From Alphaproteobacteria bacterium (GTDB taxonomy: Bacteria; Pseudomonadota; Alphaproteobacteria; Micropepsales; Micropepsaceae), in assembly GCA_021325375.1 (NCBI GenBank), contig JAJPHG010000005.1, positions 1 through 38,140 of the forward strand: a stretch of 38,140 nucleotides of DNA, read 5' to 3'. This document shows, piece by piece, positions 1-10,492 of this stretch. Below the pieces are notes generated by a model, which worked only from the letters and a program-made list of their open reading frames with translations, was not told where the DNA came from and searched no databases. Numbering within the stretch: position 1 is the first letter of the stretch; every line of letters begins with the position of its first letter. The position numbers and the translations under genes were made by a program.

Positions 1-524
<524 letters not shown>

Positions 525-790
525 GGCGATGTCCTCTACTTCTTCTGTCGGCCGCGGTGCCAGCACCACGAACCGTGTTTCATTCGTGCCCTCGACCGCC
601 ACGGACACCGTGTCGATCGTCACTGCCGGAGGGGGAAGCGCCGGTACGCGCCTGCTCCGTCCGAACAACTCGCGGAAGAACCTCGCGATCCTTCCGATGG
701 CGCCCCGCCAATTCATCGCCCTTGTCCCCTTGCCCCCGTGACACGCTAGGGCCGGGACGTGACGGGCGGTTGACGCCTAACTTTACCCCA
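525..790. other. atypically long atpG-atpD gap
   Basis: This 266-base gap contrasts with spacings of about 20-25 bases between the other genes of the operon. On the minus strand it holds an ATG at 716 preceded by purine-rich AAGGGGACAAGGGCG. That ATG is in frame with atpD, with 64 codons (start [14 protein letters not shown]) and no stop before the atpD ATG at 524. I see no strong terminator hairpin or RNA gene. It could be leader sequence, an N-terminal extension of AtpD, or a short peptide fused by readthrough. Confidence 0.5.
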
Positions 791-1654
791 TCACACGGCG
801 GCCGCGCCGGCGATGATCTCGATAAGCTCCGTCGTGATCTTGGCCTGACGGGTGCGGTTCATCTTGATGGTCAGAGCGTCGATCAGATCGCCCGCGTTGC
901 GCGTGGCGTTGTCCATCGCGGTCATCTGTGACGCGAAGAAGCCCGCCTGGTTGTCGAGCAGCGCCGAGAGGAGCTGCACCGAGATGTTCTGCGGCAGCAA
1001 CTCGGTCAGGATCGAGACCTCGTCGGGCTCGTATTCGTAGAACGGCGCGGGGCCGGAATTCTCTTCGACGACGGCGGGGATGAGTTGCTTGAGCGTCGGC
1101 GTCTGCGTCACGACCGATTTGAAGCGGCTGTAGACCAGCGTCACGACGTCGAACTCGCCCGCGGTGTAGAGCTCCAGGATCTTGTTCGCGACAGGGCGCA
1201 CCAAGGCGAGGCCCGGCGTCTTCAGGCCGATCTCATAGCTCTCGACGAACAGCGCGCCGTATTGGCGGCGTAGTTGGTCGCGCGCCTTGCGGCCGACGGT
1301 GATGATCTTGACGCTTTTGCCCTGCGACGTGAGCTCGGCGATCTTCTTGCGCGCCTCGCGCACGATGGAGGAGTTGAACGCGCCGGCGAGGCCGCGGTCG
1401 GCGGTCGCGACCACGATCAGATGCCTGTCGTCCTTGCCGGTGCCCGCGAGAAGCAGCGGCGCCGACGGTCCGGAGACCGACGCGGCGAGGTTCGAGATCA
1501 TTGCCGCCATGCGCTGCGCATAGGGACGCGCGGCCTCGGCCGCCTGCTGCGAGCGGCGCAGCTTCGCCGCCGCCACCATCTGCAGCGCCTTGGTGATCTT
1601 CTGCGTGGACTTCACGCTTCCGATCCGTGTGCGCATTTCCTTGACGGTTGCCAT
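791..1654 (-). CDS. atpG: ATP synthase F1 subunit gamma
   Basis: This is the central rotor shaft of F1, coupling rotation of the c-ring to conformational change in the alpha3beta3 head. The protein has 287 residues, a normal length. The N-terminal helix has the family signature ([20 protein letters not shown]), and the C-terminal helix ([19 protein letters not shown]) is also conserved; these two form the coiled-coil shaft. It lies 21 bases downstream of atpA and is certainly cotranscribed with it. Nothing is unusual inside the protein. Confidence 0.98.
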   Translation of the reverse strand: MATVKEMRTRIGSVKSTQKITKALQMVAAAKLRRSQQAAEAARPYAQRMAAMISNLAASVSGPSAPLLLAGTGKDDRHLIVVATADRGLAGAFNSSIVREARKKIAELTSQGKSVKIITVGRKARDQLRRQYGALFVESYEIGLKTPGLALVRPVANKILELYTAGEFDVVTLVYSRFKSVVTQTPTLKQLIPAVVEENSGPAPFYEYEPDEVSILTELLPQNISVQLLSALLDNQAGFFASQMTAMDNATRNAGDLIDALTIKMNRTRQAKITTELIEIIAGAAAV

Positions 1655-1675
1655 GACGGCGGATCTCTCTGCTTT

Positions 1676-3211
<1,536 letters not shown>

Positions 3212-3235
3212 GGGTCGTCGTCCTTTTCTTAAGTC

Positions 3236-3790
3236 TCAGTGGCCGCGCATCGCGGTGCGCAGGCCGGCAAGCTTGGTGCGGATGGAGGAGTCGATCATGC
3301 GCGAGCCGACCTTCACGATCAGGCCGCCGAGCAGCGAGGGATCGACATGGGTCTCGAGGCGCGGCTCGCGCGCGAGCTTGGATTTGAGCACATCCTTGAG
3401 CTTGGCGAGCTCGGCATCGCTGAGCGGCCGCGCGGAGGTGACCTCGGCCCGGATCTCGCCCTTGCGGCGCGCCACCATCGCGTCGAACGCGGCGATGATG
3501 TCGGCGAGGATGAACAGGCGGCGCTTGGCGGCGAGCAGGAAGACGAACTGGGTGGTCAGCGGGTTCGCGCTCATCCGGGAGAGGATCGCGGCCATGCCCT
3601 TCTTCTGGTCGTCATGGCTGAAGACGGGGGCGCGCACGAGGCGGGCGAGATCGGGGCTCGCCTTTATCATCGACTTGAGCTGGCCAAGATCGGCGGCCAC
3701 GGCATCGACCGTTCCCTCGTCTACGGCCAGCTCGAAAACCGCGGTCGCATAGCGCCCGGCGATCGTCGAATTTTGTCCCTGGTCGGCCAC
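3236..3790 (-). CDS. atpH: ATP synthase F1 subunit delta
   Basis: The delta subunit (OSCP homologue) sits on top of the alpha3beta3 head and links it to the peripheral stalk. The protein has 184 residues. It starts with the family pattern of an N-terminal helical domain (GRYATAVFELAVDEG) and ends with the conserved GGLIVKVGSRMIDSSIRTKL segment, residues about 154-173. It is the first gene of the F1 operon. A plausible promoter lies about 110 bases upstream, at 3902-3930. Confidence 0.97.
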   Translation of the reverse strand: MADQGQNSTIAGRYATAVFELAVDEGTVDAVAADLGQLKSMIKASPDLARLVRAPVFSHDDQKKGMAAILSRMSANPLTTQFVFLLAAKRRLFILADIIAAFDAMVARRKGEIRAEVTSARPLSDAELAKLKDVLKSKLAREPRLETHVDPSLLGGLIVKVGSRMIDSSIRTKLAGLRTAMRGH

Positions 3791-3901
3791 GCGCGCTCCG
3801 CTCTCTGAAGACCCTCCGGCGTCGCGCCGTGAGCCCTACCTAACTTATTGAAATCGCAATGATTTTACTCGAGCGGCGAATCTCTGCCGCGCCGCGCGAG
3901 G

Positions 3902-3930
3902 CAGATAGCATGGGGGCGGGTGCGGCGCAA
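3902..3930 (-). promoter_or_regulatory. candidate promoter of the F1 ATP synthase operon
   Basis: On the minus strand TTGCGC (complement of 3925-3930) is followed after exactly 17 bases by TATCTG (complement of 3902-3907). This resembles alphaproteobacterial housekeeping promoters. Transcription would start near 3895, giving a leader of about 105 bases before atpH. It is the best-spaced candidate I saw between atpH and brnA, but it is prediction only. Confidence 0.45.
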
Positions 3931-3975
3931 CAATCTATCAAGGTCCGGGATGTCGCGGGTGTGTGCGCCCCAACG

Positions 3976-4281
3976 TCAGCGTTTGCGCCGCCGCTTCACC
4001 GTCTTCTTCAATTCCTCGTTGATCCGCCCCTGCCAGCCGGGGCCGTGCTCCTTGAAGGAATTGAGGACCTTCTCGTCGAGGCGAAGCGTGACTTGGACCT
4101 TGGGATGTTCCAGCGGCGGGCGGCCGCGTTTGCGCAGTTCCTTGATTGCTTCGACGAACTCCGGATCCAGCTCGCTCAGCGGACGCATGCGGCGCAATTG
4201 CTCGTCCGTCAGCGGCGGACTGTCGGGGTCTTCTACCGCGTGCTCGGGATAGTCGTTCGGATTAAAACGCTTCCTTTTCAT
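3976..4281 (-). CDS. brnA: BrnA-family antitoxin
   Basis: This is the antitoxin and DNA-binding autorepressor of a type II toxin-antitoxin pair. The 101-residue product has an acidic, flexible N-terminal part (PEHAVEDPDSPPLTDEQ) for toxin binding. A C-terminal ribbon-helix-helix region follows (VQVTLRLDEKVLNSFKEHG), then a basic tail KRRRKR. I chose ATG at 4281 (MKRKRFNPND) rather than the longer open frame to 4368, because it overlaps the end of brnT by 20 bases as usual for brnTA. Lower GC than its neighbours suggests acquisition. Confidence 0.88.
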   Translation of the reverse strand: MKRKRFNPNDYPEHAVEDPDSPPLTDEQLRRMRPLSELDPEFVEAIKELRKRGRPPLEHPKVQVTLRLDEKVLNSFKEHGPGWQGRINEELKKTVKRRRKR

Positions 4282-4537
4282 ATCTGCGCATTTCTCTCTT
4301 ATCTGCTTTTCGAACGCTGATGATCCGTGTGGTATCTTCACGCAAAGTGAAAACGACGACGTAAACATCTGCGCGGAACAGGCCGAGCGCGACGTATCGA
4401 TCTTCGCCGTACTCCACGTTCTCGTTCGGGTCGTACAGCGCCGTTTCCCAGTCGAAATCTTTCATGTCGGCAAAATCGACGCCGTGCTTTCTCAGGTTCG
4501 CGGCGCGTTTTGTCTCGTCCCATTCCAATTCGATCAT
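4262..4537 (-). CDS. brnT: BrnT-family ribonuclease toxin
   Basis: This is the toxin of the BrnT/BrnA system, a small RelE-fold ribonuclease that inhibits translation under stress. The 91-residue protein has the family N terminus EWDETKRAANLRKHGVDF, the central GEDRYVALG strand, and the C-terminal IISVRKADKREMRRYE segment with the basic residues typical of the active face. It overlaps brnA by 20 bases and is the first gene of the pair. Base composition, AT-rich near the start, differs from surrounding housekeeping genes and fits horizontal transfer. Confidence 0.92.
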   Translation of the reverse strand: MIELEWDETKRAANLRKHGVDFADMKDFDWETALYDPNENVEYGEDRYVALGLFRADVYVVVFTLREDTTRIISVRKADKREMRRYEKEAF

Positions 4538-4538
4538 A

Positions 4539-4572
4539 AATGTATTCTATAATCTAAACTCTGTCAAGAATA
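4539..4572 (-). promoter_or_regulatory. brnTA promoter with overlapping inverted repeat
   Basis: On the minus strand a perfect TTGACA (complement of 4562-4567) is followed after 17 bases by TACATT (complement of 4539-4544). The inverted repeat tattct (4543-4548) and agaata (4567-4572) brackets these elements. BrnA is known to repress its own operon, so the repeat is a plausible operator. Oddly, the -10 is only one base from the brnT ATG, so a start site at normal distance would lie inside the ORF. Confidence 0.5.
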
Positions 4573-4669
4573 AATGCACTACAATAAATTGGCCGCTCCT
4601 GCATTCCGGAACGGTTCCGTAACCAGGCTTTTCGACCTCGTGTTAATCCGCCTGCGCCATGGTTGCGGC

Positions 4670-5077
4670 ATGGATCGGGGGACGGCACTTTTTCCGGCGT
4701 ACAGCTCGAGCGGGGTCGCGCGGAGCATCCGCGACGCGTTCGCCGAGGTCGCGGCGCTGCTGTTCGGCAGCGCGCCGTTCGGGACGCGCGCGGCGATCGA
4801 TCAGGAGATCTACGTCGCGGTCGAGCCGCACATGGCGATCCTGCTGCACAAGAAAGCGAAGTACGGCGCCGAGCGCTGGGCGAAGGAGATCGAGGATTTC
4901 GTCGCCCGCGCGTTCTTCTGGCCCGAGCCGGCGGCGACCGACCTGTTCGGCAGGCTGGACCGCCGCCAGATCGCGCAGATGGTCGACCGCATCATCGCGG
5001 AGGAGCAGATACGCGCGGCGGCGAAACCGTTGGAACTGCCGCAGACCTCGCGTTTCGGCTCGAGCTGGGCCGATTAA
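4670..5077 (+). CDS. uncharacterised helical protein
   Basis: I do not recognise this 135-residue protein. It is mostly predicted helix, with charged and alanine-rich stretches (IRDAFAEVAALLFG, YGAERWAKEIEDFVARAFFW, DRRQIAQMVDRIIAEEQIRAA) and no signal peptide or membrane segment. The frame is open back to 4574. The first 32 codons have weaker codon bias and overlap the brnT promoter, so ATG at 4670 is preferred, although no clear ribosome binding site precedes it. It converges on lepB and overlaps that gene's stop by 4 bases. It is likely real by codon bias; function unknown. Confidence 0.6.
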   Translation: MDRGTALFPAYSSSGVARSIRDAFAEVAALLFGSAPFGTRAAIDQEIYVAVEPHMAILLHKKAKYGAERWAKEIEDFVARAFFWPEPAATDLFGRLDRRQIAQMVDRIIAEEQIRAAAKPLELPQTSRFGSSWAD

Positions 5078-5847
5078 TCGATCGCGCTGAAGAAGCGCGA
5101 GCCGCGGATCTTGGCCACGACGTCGATCAGCGAGCCGATGCCGAGATAGTCGTAGGAGCCGACGACGATCTGCGCCTTGGCGACCAGGTTCTCGACCGGC
5201 ACGTAGCCGACGCCGCCGTCCGCGGCCGCGATACGGCTGTCGAGCGAGTCGTCGCGATTATCGCCCATCATGAAGAGATGGCCCGGCGGCACGACGTAGA
5301 CATCGGTGTCGTCGTAGGGTCCGGTCCAGCCTTCCTTGAGGATCGGATGCTTGACGCCGCCGGGCAGCGTCTCGACGAACTTCATCGCGGTGTGCGTCGC
5401 GCCGTCGCCGGTCTCGACGTCGCCGTGGCCCGCGGGCGCAAGCGGCACTTCGCCGCCGTTGATCCACAGATGTCCGCCGCGCATCTGGATGCGGTCGCCG
5501 GGAAGGCCGATGAGGCGCTTGATCAGCGTCTTGGAGGGATCGCGCGGCAGGCGGAACAGCACCACGTCACCGCGCGCGGGCAGCTTTTGGAACAAGCGCG
5601 TGTCGGACGAAGGGCCGAGCGCGAAGGGCACCGAGTAGCGGCTGTAGCCGTAGTTGTATTTCGACGCGATCAATCCGTCGCCGATCTGCAGCGTCGGCTC
5701 CATCGAGCCGGACGGCACATAGAAGGGCTGCGCGATGGCGGTGGTCGCCACCAGCATCACCGCCGCCACCACGACCGGCTCGCGCAGCCAGTTCCATGCG
5801 GCCTTCAGGTTGGCCTTGGAGAGCAGACGCTTCAGATCTTCGAGCAA
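5074..5847 (-). CDS. lepB: signal peptidase I
   Basis: This enzyme removes signal peptides from Sec and Tat exported proteins at the outer face of the inner membrane. In the 257-residue protein an N-terminal membrane helix spans about residues 24-40. The nucleophile Ser48 is in PSGSMEPTL, the general base Lys110 in KTLIKRLIGLPGD, and the conserved box GDNRDDSLDSR covers residues 195-205. All family motifs are intact. It is divergent from the secreted peroxiredoxin gene at 5955. No rnc or era neighbour follows, unlike many lepB loci. Confidence 0.97.
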   Translation of the reverse strand: MLEDLKRLLSKANLKAAWNWLREPVVVAAVMLVATTAIAQPFYVPSGSMEPTLQIGDGLIASKYNYGYSRYSVPFALGPSSDTRLFQKLPARGDVVLFRLPRDPSKTLIKRLIGLPGDRIQMRGGHLWINGGEVPLAPAGHGDVETGDGATHTAMKFVETLPGGVKHPILKEGWTGPYDDTDVYVVPPGHLFMMGDNRDDSLDSRIAAADGGVGYVPVENLVAKAQIVVGSYDYLGIGSLIDVVAKIRGSRFFSAID

Positions 5848-5954
5848 GACAACCCCCTGCCGATTTATCGCGTAAAAGATGAGGTTGGGACGATCGGGTT
5901 ACAATTCAAGGCTTGGTTGGTGTAAGTTTCGTCAGGATTTAACGGGAGAGACTC

Positions 5955-6494
5955 ATGAAACGGATTTTGGCGGGCGCGGTCGTGCTGGCGGGCTTGGCGG
6001 CAGCGCCGGCGCATGCGGCGCTTGCGGTGGGCGCCAAGGCGCCCGATTTCGACGTCAAGGCGGCGCAGGCCGGCAAGGAATTCGACTTCTCGCTCGCCGA
6101 CGCGCTGAAGAAGGGCCCGGTCGTGCTCTATTTCTTCCCCGCGGCGTTCACGCCCGGATGCACGGTCGAAGCGCATGAGTTCGCGGAAGCGACGGACGGC
6201 TTCAAGGCGCTGGGCGCAACGGTGATCGGCGTGACCTCGGGCAATGCGGCGCGCGTGACGGAGTTCTCGTCGGTCGAGTGCCGCAACAAGTTCGCCGTCG
6301 CCGCCGATCCCGATCAGAAGGTGATCAAGGCCTATGACGCGGTGCTCAAGCAGAAGCCGGAATATTCCGACCGCACCTCCTATGTGATCGCGCCGGACCA
6401 CACGATCCTGATGACCTATACCGACCTCAATCCGGACAAGCATGTCGACATGGCGATGGACGCCGTGAAGAAGTGGAAGGCCGCGCATCCGTAG
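5955..6494 (+). CDS. exported peroxiredoxin (AhpC/TSA-Bcp type)
   Basis: This is a thiol peroxidase that reduces hydrogen peroxide or organic peroxides, here probably in the periplasm. The 179-residue protein has a signal peptide with a likely cut after AHA near residue 21. The active-site motif PAAFTPGCT carries the peroxidatic Cys69 and the Thr66 that activates it. A second cysteine, Cys109 (SVECRNKF), could be the resolving thiol. GGGAGA about 5 nt upstream of ATG supports the start. The fold family is clear; substrate and reductant are not. Confidence 0.93.
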   Translation: MKRILAGAVVLAGLAAAPAHAALAVGAKAPDFDVKAAQAGKEFDFSLADALKKGPVVLYFFPAAFTPGCTVEAHEFAEATDGFKALGATVIGVTSGNAARVTEFSSVECRNKFAVAADPDQKVIKAYDAVLKQKPEYSDRTSYVIAPDHTILMTYTDLNPDKHVDMAMDAVKKWKAAHP

Positions 6495-6524
6495 GGGCTG
6501 GGCTGAATTCACTTCATCCCCAAC

Positions 6525-6699
6525 TGTCATGGCCCGCGCATGCGGGCCGCCCGGGTGATATAGCCGCGCTCTTGAAGAAATCGCACGCGGAGACGCGGAA
6601 TTCACGGAGTGGAAAATTTCCGCGTCCTCCGCGTCTCCGCGTGAATCCTCTCAGGCCTACAGAACCCAACTGGGTGGCCCGCATGCGCGGGCCATGACA
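6525..6699. repeat. nested palindromic intergenic element
   Basis: Two 24-base arms are exact inverted copies: 6525-6548 (begins tgtcatggcccg) and 6676-6699 (ends gggccatgaca). Inside lies a second pair of 15-base arms, cacgcggagacgcgg at 6584-6598 and its complement at 6629-6643. The whole could fold as one long cruciform. A degenerate copy of the outer arm sits at 20487-20525. It lies in the 325-base gap between the peroxiredoxin and DUF3034 genes, where I see no other gene. Confidence 0.8.
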
Positions 6700-6819
6700 A
6701 GTGGTGTTGATCGGTTGTAATCCGTAGCCCCACAACCTGTTAACGAAGCGCCGCATTGGAACGGTTTTTTTAACCAGTCCTCGCGCAGTGTTCGCCCGCA
6801 TACATATCGCGGGGACCTC

Positions 6820-7719
6820 ATGCGAGGCTGGCAGGGCGTTGTTCTGGGCCTGATCTGTTCGGCGGGTCTTTCGCCCGCCTTTGCCGATGACTCCATGCTC
6901 GACAAGGGCTTGGGGCTACTCGACTCCGGCAAGCTGCTCGCCACCGGCGGCGTCAGCAATGTCGAGGGCGCGGGCGGCGGCGGTCTGGCGACCTGGGCAC
7001 TGATCTCGGGCTACGGTTCGCGCGACGGCGTGGGCTTCAACGCGCACGGCACCTATATCCGCACCGGCGACTATTCGCTGTGGAGCGGCGGCGCCGCGAT
7101 CGGCCTGTTCGACCGCGTCGAGCTTTCCTACGCACATCAGAGCTTCGACACCCAGCATGTCGGCGCGCTGCTCGGCCTCGGCCAAGGTTTCACCATCGAC
7201 CAGGACATCTATGGCGCGAAGGTCAAGGTCGTGGGCGACGCGGTCTACGACCAGGATTCCTGGCTGCCGCAGATCGCGGCCGGCGTGCAATACAAGCACA
7301 ACGATCGCGGCTGGCTGATCAAGGCGATCGGCGGCGCCTCCGACGACGGCACCGACTACTACGTCGCGTTCACCAAGCTGTTCCTGGCGCAGAGCCTGCT
7401 CGTCGACGCGACGGTGCGCGAGACCAAGGCCAACCAGTTCGGAATCCTCGGCTTCGGCGGCGACAAGGACAACGGCTATTCGACTGAGTTCGAGGGCTCG
7501 GCCGCCTATCTCTTCAGCCGCAACTTCGCCGTCGGTGCCGAGTTCCGCACCAAGCCCGACAATCTCGGCATCGCGCGAGAGGACAATGCGTGGGACCTTT
7601 TCGCCGCGTATTTCCTCACCAAGAACGTGTCGCTGACCGCGGCCTATGTCGATCTCGGCAACATCGTCATCAAGGACCACCAGAACGGCGCCTATCTGTC
7701 CGTGCAGGTCGGCCTCTAA
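6820..7719 (+). CDS. DUF3034 family outer-membrane-like protein
   Basis: This is a 299-residue exported protein of the DUF3034 family, whose function is not established. A signal peptide ends near residue 22 (SPAFA-DD). The rest alternates hydrophobic and polar residues in short beta strands rich in Gly and aromatics (GGAAIGLFDRVELSYAHQSF, NFAVGAEFRTKPDN, NVSLTAAYVDLGN) and ends GAYLSVQVGL, consistent with a small outer-membrane beta-barrel. It is followed after 14 bases by a signal-peptide-bearing hemoglobin and then a cupredoxin, so it may be the outer-membrane part of an exported redox unit. The grouping is seen; the role is inferred. Confidence 0.85.
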   Translation: MRGWQGVVLGLICSAGLSPAFADDSMLDKGLGLLDSGKLLATGGVSNVEGAGGGGLATWALISGYGSRDGVGFNAHGTYIRTGDYSLWSGGAAIGLFDRVELSYAHQSFDTQHVGALLGLGQGFTIDQDIYGAKVKVVGDAVYDQDSWLPQIAAGVQYKHNDRGWLIKAIGGASDDGTDYYVAFTKLFLAQSLLVDATVRETKANQFGILGFGGDKDNGYSTEFEGSAAYLFSRNFAVGAEFRTKPDNLGIAREDNAWDLFAAYFLTKNVSLTAAYVDLGNIVIKDHQNGAYLSVQVGL

Positions 7720-7733
7720 TCCCGGAGCAACCG

Positions 7734-8147
7734 ATGAAGAAGATCGCTCTCGCTTTCGCCGTATCCCTGCTCGCGGGCGCGGCCCATGCGGACGACACGC
7801 TGTTCGCCGACATGGGCGGCAAGGACGTCATCACCAAGGTCGCCAACGACACCGCGGACAATTTCCTCGCCGATCCGCGCATCAAGGACACGTTCGACAA
7901 CACTAACATGGACCGCTTCAAGGTCCTGCTCGCCGAGCAGTTCTGTCAGGTCGCGGGCGGCGACTGCAAATACACTGGCCGCACCATGAAAGAGACGCAC
8001 AAGGGCCTGCATCTCACCAACGCCGACTTCAACGCGGTGGTCGAGGACCTGCAGAAGGCGATGGACAAGGAAGGCATCGGCTTTGCGACCCAGAACCGTT
8101 TCCTCGCGCGCCTGGCGCCGATGCAGCACGACATCGTGACGAAATGA
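7734..8147 (+). CDS. exported group 1 truncated hemoglobin
   Basis: This is a 137-residue truncated (2/2) hemoglobin that binds heme and probably O2 or NO. The globin region runs from about residue 22, and the proximal heme ligand is predicted as His89 in GRTMKETHKGLHLT. Cys71 and Cys78 (CQVAGGDC) could form a disulfide. Unlike most globins it has a clear signal peptide, with a cut near AHA-DD at residue 19, so it should act in the periplasm. Its stop overlaps the start of the cupredoxin gene (ATGA), so the two are translationally coupled. Confidence 0.92.
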   Translation: MKKIALAFAVSLLAGAAHADDTLFADMGGKDVITKVANDTADNFLADPRIKDTFDNTNMDRFKVLLAEQFCQVAGGDCKYTGRTMKETHKGLHLTNADFNAVVEDLQKAMDKEGIGFATQNRFLARLAPMQHDIVTK

Positions 8148-8473
8148 GCCGCGACGCGGCCGCGGCGTGGTCGATCGCGGCCGCCGCGCTGCTCGCCTGC
8201 GCGGCCGCGCTCGCCGACGACGCGAACACGATCGTGCAGAACGGCCGCGCGTTCCATCCCACCGAGATCACGGTTGCGGCCGGCACGACGTTGAATTTCA
8301 GCAATCAGGACGAGTTCCTGCATCAGATCTATGTCGACAGCCCCGGCTTCGCCTATGACTCGGCGGAACAACCTCCGGGCGAGACGCTGCACATCACCTT
8401 TCCGAATGCGGGAACTTTTCCGATCCGCTGCCACATCCATCCCAAGATGCTGCTCACGGTGCACGTGAAATAA
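8144..8473 (+). CDS. cupredoxin (type 1 copper protein)
   Basis: This is a small exported blue-copper electron carrier of 109 residues. A signal peptide covers about residues 1-25. The type 1 site is readable: His60 (EFLHQIYV), then Cys96, His99 and Met102 in RCHIHPKM, as in the plastocyanin/pseudoazurin fold. The start overlaps the truncated hemoglobin stop by 4 bases. In this context it could pass electrons to or from the hemoglobin. That partnership is inference; the copper fold is secure. Confidence 0.92.
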   Translation: MSRDAAAAWSIAAAALLACAAALADDANTIVQNGRAFHPTEITVAAGTTLNFSNQDEFLHQIYVDSPGFAYDSAEQPPGETLHITFPNAGTFPIRCHIHPKMLLTVHVK

Positions 8474-8547
8474 GCCTTTTCAGCCATACGGTTAAATCTC
8501 CATCAACCTCAATTCGCAGACAATTGCGCGAGCCAAAAGGTCCGCCC

Positions 8548-10461
8548 ATGCGTCCGCGCGCTCTGCGCCATTCGATCGGTACGAAGATCTTCGCCGCGTT
8601 CCTGGCGATGGGCGTGCTCATCGGCGCGCTCGGCGGCTACGGCTATGGCGTGCTCAGCCATGCGGGCGACATGGTCACAGGCACCTATGACGGCCCGTTG
8701 ATGGCGATCAACTACGCGCGCGCCGCCAGCGTCGATTTCGTGCAGATGCAGCAGCGCGTGCTCGAGCGCAAACTCGCGGCGCCGGCTGCGCGCGCGGCGC
8801 TCGACGGCAAGATCGACGAGCTCACCTCGACCTTCTTCGACGATCTCGACGTCGCGCGGCAGCGCCTCACCGCGAGCGACGAGCGCAAGGTCGCGGCCGA
8901 CATCCGCGGTCTCGTCACGCAATGGAAGGCCGAGTGGCGCAAGAGCGAGCGCGCCAAGACCGATCCCAAGATCGACGCGCTCGACGCCAAGATCATGGAC
9001 AGGTTCGACATGCTGATCGAGCTCAACGCCGACCACAGCTTTGTCGGACGCAGGAAGGCGGTATGGTCGATCCTGAGCTTCAAGTCCTCGCTCGTCTGGT
9101 TCACCGCCACGGCGCTCCTGCTGGCGCTGCTGATCACGGCGGCTCTCGCGCGGCGCATCATGCATCCCCTGGGCTCGGCCGTCGCCGCCGCCGACCGCAT
9201 CGCCGGGGGCGAGTTCGAGACGCCGATCCCGCAGGCGGGCAAGGACGAGACCGGCATCCTGCTCAAATCCATGACCGTGATGCAGGACAACATCCGCATC
9301 ATGATGGATCGCGAGAAGGCGCGCGCGGAATCCGCCGAGACGCGGCTGGCGCAGGCGATCGAGACGACGCGCGAGGGCGTGATCCTGGTCGGGCCGGACG
9401 GGCGTGTGCTGCTCGCCAACAAATCCGTCAAGGATTTCTTCCCGAGCATCGCCGGCCGCGACCTCGCCGGCATGGATTTCGGCGAGGCTTCGCTGATCGC
9501 GCAAGAGAACATCATGGGCGACGAGATCCTGCCGACGCCGCAGGATCTGGGCATGGGGCGCCACGCGCGCTCGCTCGGCCACGCCGAGCGCCAGCTCAAG
9601 GACGGCCGCTGGATCCGGAGCGAGGGCACGCGCACCAGCGACGGCGGCTTCGTCTTCTTCATCAGCGACTTCACCGCGATCAAGAACCGCGAGGAGGATT
9701 CGCACCGCGCCCAGAAGGCGGCCGAGGCCGCGAGCGCCGCCAAGTCGCGCTTCCTCACCAATATGAGTCACGAGCTGCGCACGCCTCTGAACGCCGTCAT
9801 CGGCTTCTCGGAGATCATCGCGGGCCAGCTCTTCGGCCCGCACGGCGACGCGCGCTACGGCGAATACGCCACCGACATCGCGCGCAGCGGACGCCATCTG
9901 CTCGACGTCATCAATTCGGTGCTGGAGATCTCGCGCAGCGAGGCGGGCAAGCAGAACCTCAATGCCGAGACGCTCGACCTGCGCTACCTGCTGCGCGATT
10001 GCGGCCGCATGATCGCCGAGCAATGCGAGGCGGGGCGGATCGCCTTCGCGCTCGACGATCTGGACCAACCGGTCATGGTCTATGGCGAGAAGGCGAAACT
10101 GCGCCAGGTGTTCCTGAACCTGCTCTCCAACGCGCTCAAATTCACCGACGCCGGCGGCGCCGTGCGCGTCACGATCACGGCGCGGGAGGATATCGTCCAG
10201 ATCACCGTCGCCGACACCGGCATCGGCATGACGCCGGACGAGATCCAGATCGCGCTCACGCCTTTCGGCCAGGTCGACACGAGGCTGGAGCGAAAATACG
10301 ACGGCACCGGGCTGGGCCTGCCGCTCGCGCGCTCGCTCGTCGAGCTGCATGGCGGCTCGCTCAAGGTCGAAAGCGAGAAGGGCGCGGGCACCAGGGTGCG
10401 CGTGAAGCTGCCGCGCGTGCCGGCGATCGAGGTCCAGCCGCCGATGGCCGCCGTCTCTTGA
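8548..10461 (+). CDS. membrane sensor histidine kinase with PAS domain
   Basis: This is a 637-residue two-component sensor. Order: a membrane helix at about 15-35, a helical periplasmic segment to about 180, a second helix at about 186-205, a HAMP-like linker, a PAS-like region ([22 protein letters not shown]), the HisKA phosphoacceptor His408 in [20 protein letters not shown], and a HATPase domain with N (NLLSNALKF), G1 (DTGIGM) and G2 (GTGLGLPLA) boxes. The H-box resembles the alphaproteobacterial PleC/DivJ group. ATG at 8548 is preferred over TTG at 8524 because AAAAGG precedes it by 7 nt. No response regulator is adjacent. Confidence 0.93.
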   Translation: MRPRALRHSIGTKIFAAFLAMGVLIGALGGYGYGVLSHAGDMVTGTYDGPLMAINYARAASVDFVQMQQRVLERKLAAPAARAALDGKIDELTSTFFDDLDVARQRLTASDERKVAADIRGLVTQWKAEWRKSERAKTDPKIDALDAKIMDRFDMLIELNADHSFVGRRKAVWSILSFKSSLVWFTATALLLALLITAALARRIMHPLGSAVAAADRIAGGEFETPIPQAGKDETGILLKSMTVMQDNIRIMMDREKARAESAETRLAQAIETTREGVILVGPDGRVLLANKSVKDFFPSIAGRDLAGMDFGEASLIAQENIMGDEILPTPQDLGMGRHARSLGHAERQLKDGRWIRSEGTRTSDGGFVFFISDFTAIKNREEDSHRAQKAAEAASAAKSRFLTNMSHELRTPLNAVIGFSEIIAGQLFGPHGDARYGEYATDIARSGRHLLDVINSVLEISRSEAGKQNLNAETLDLRYLLRDCGRMIAEQCEAGRIAFALDDLDQPVMVYGEKAKLRQVFLNLLSNALKFTDAGGAVRVTITAREDIVQITVADTGIGMTPDEIQIALTPFGQVDTRLERKYDGTGLGLPLARSLVELHGGSLKVESEKGAGTRVRVKLPRVPAIEVQPPMAAVS

Positions 10462-10492
10462 CGCGCCGCGCCGTGCCTGCCAAAGCCGGGCG

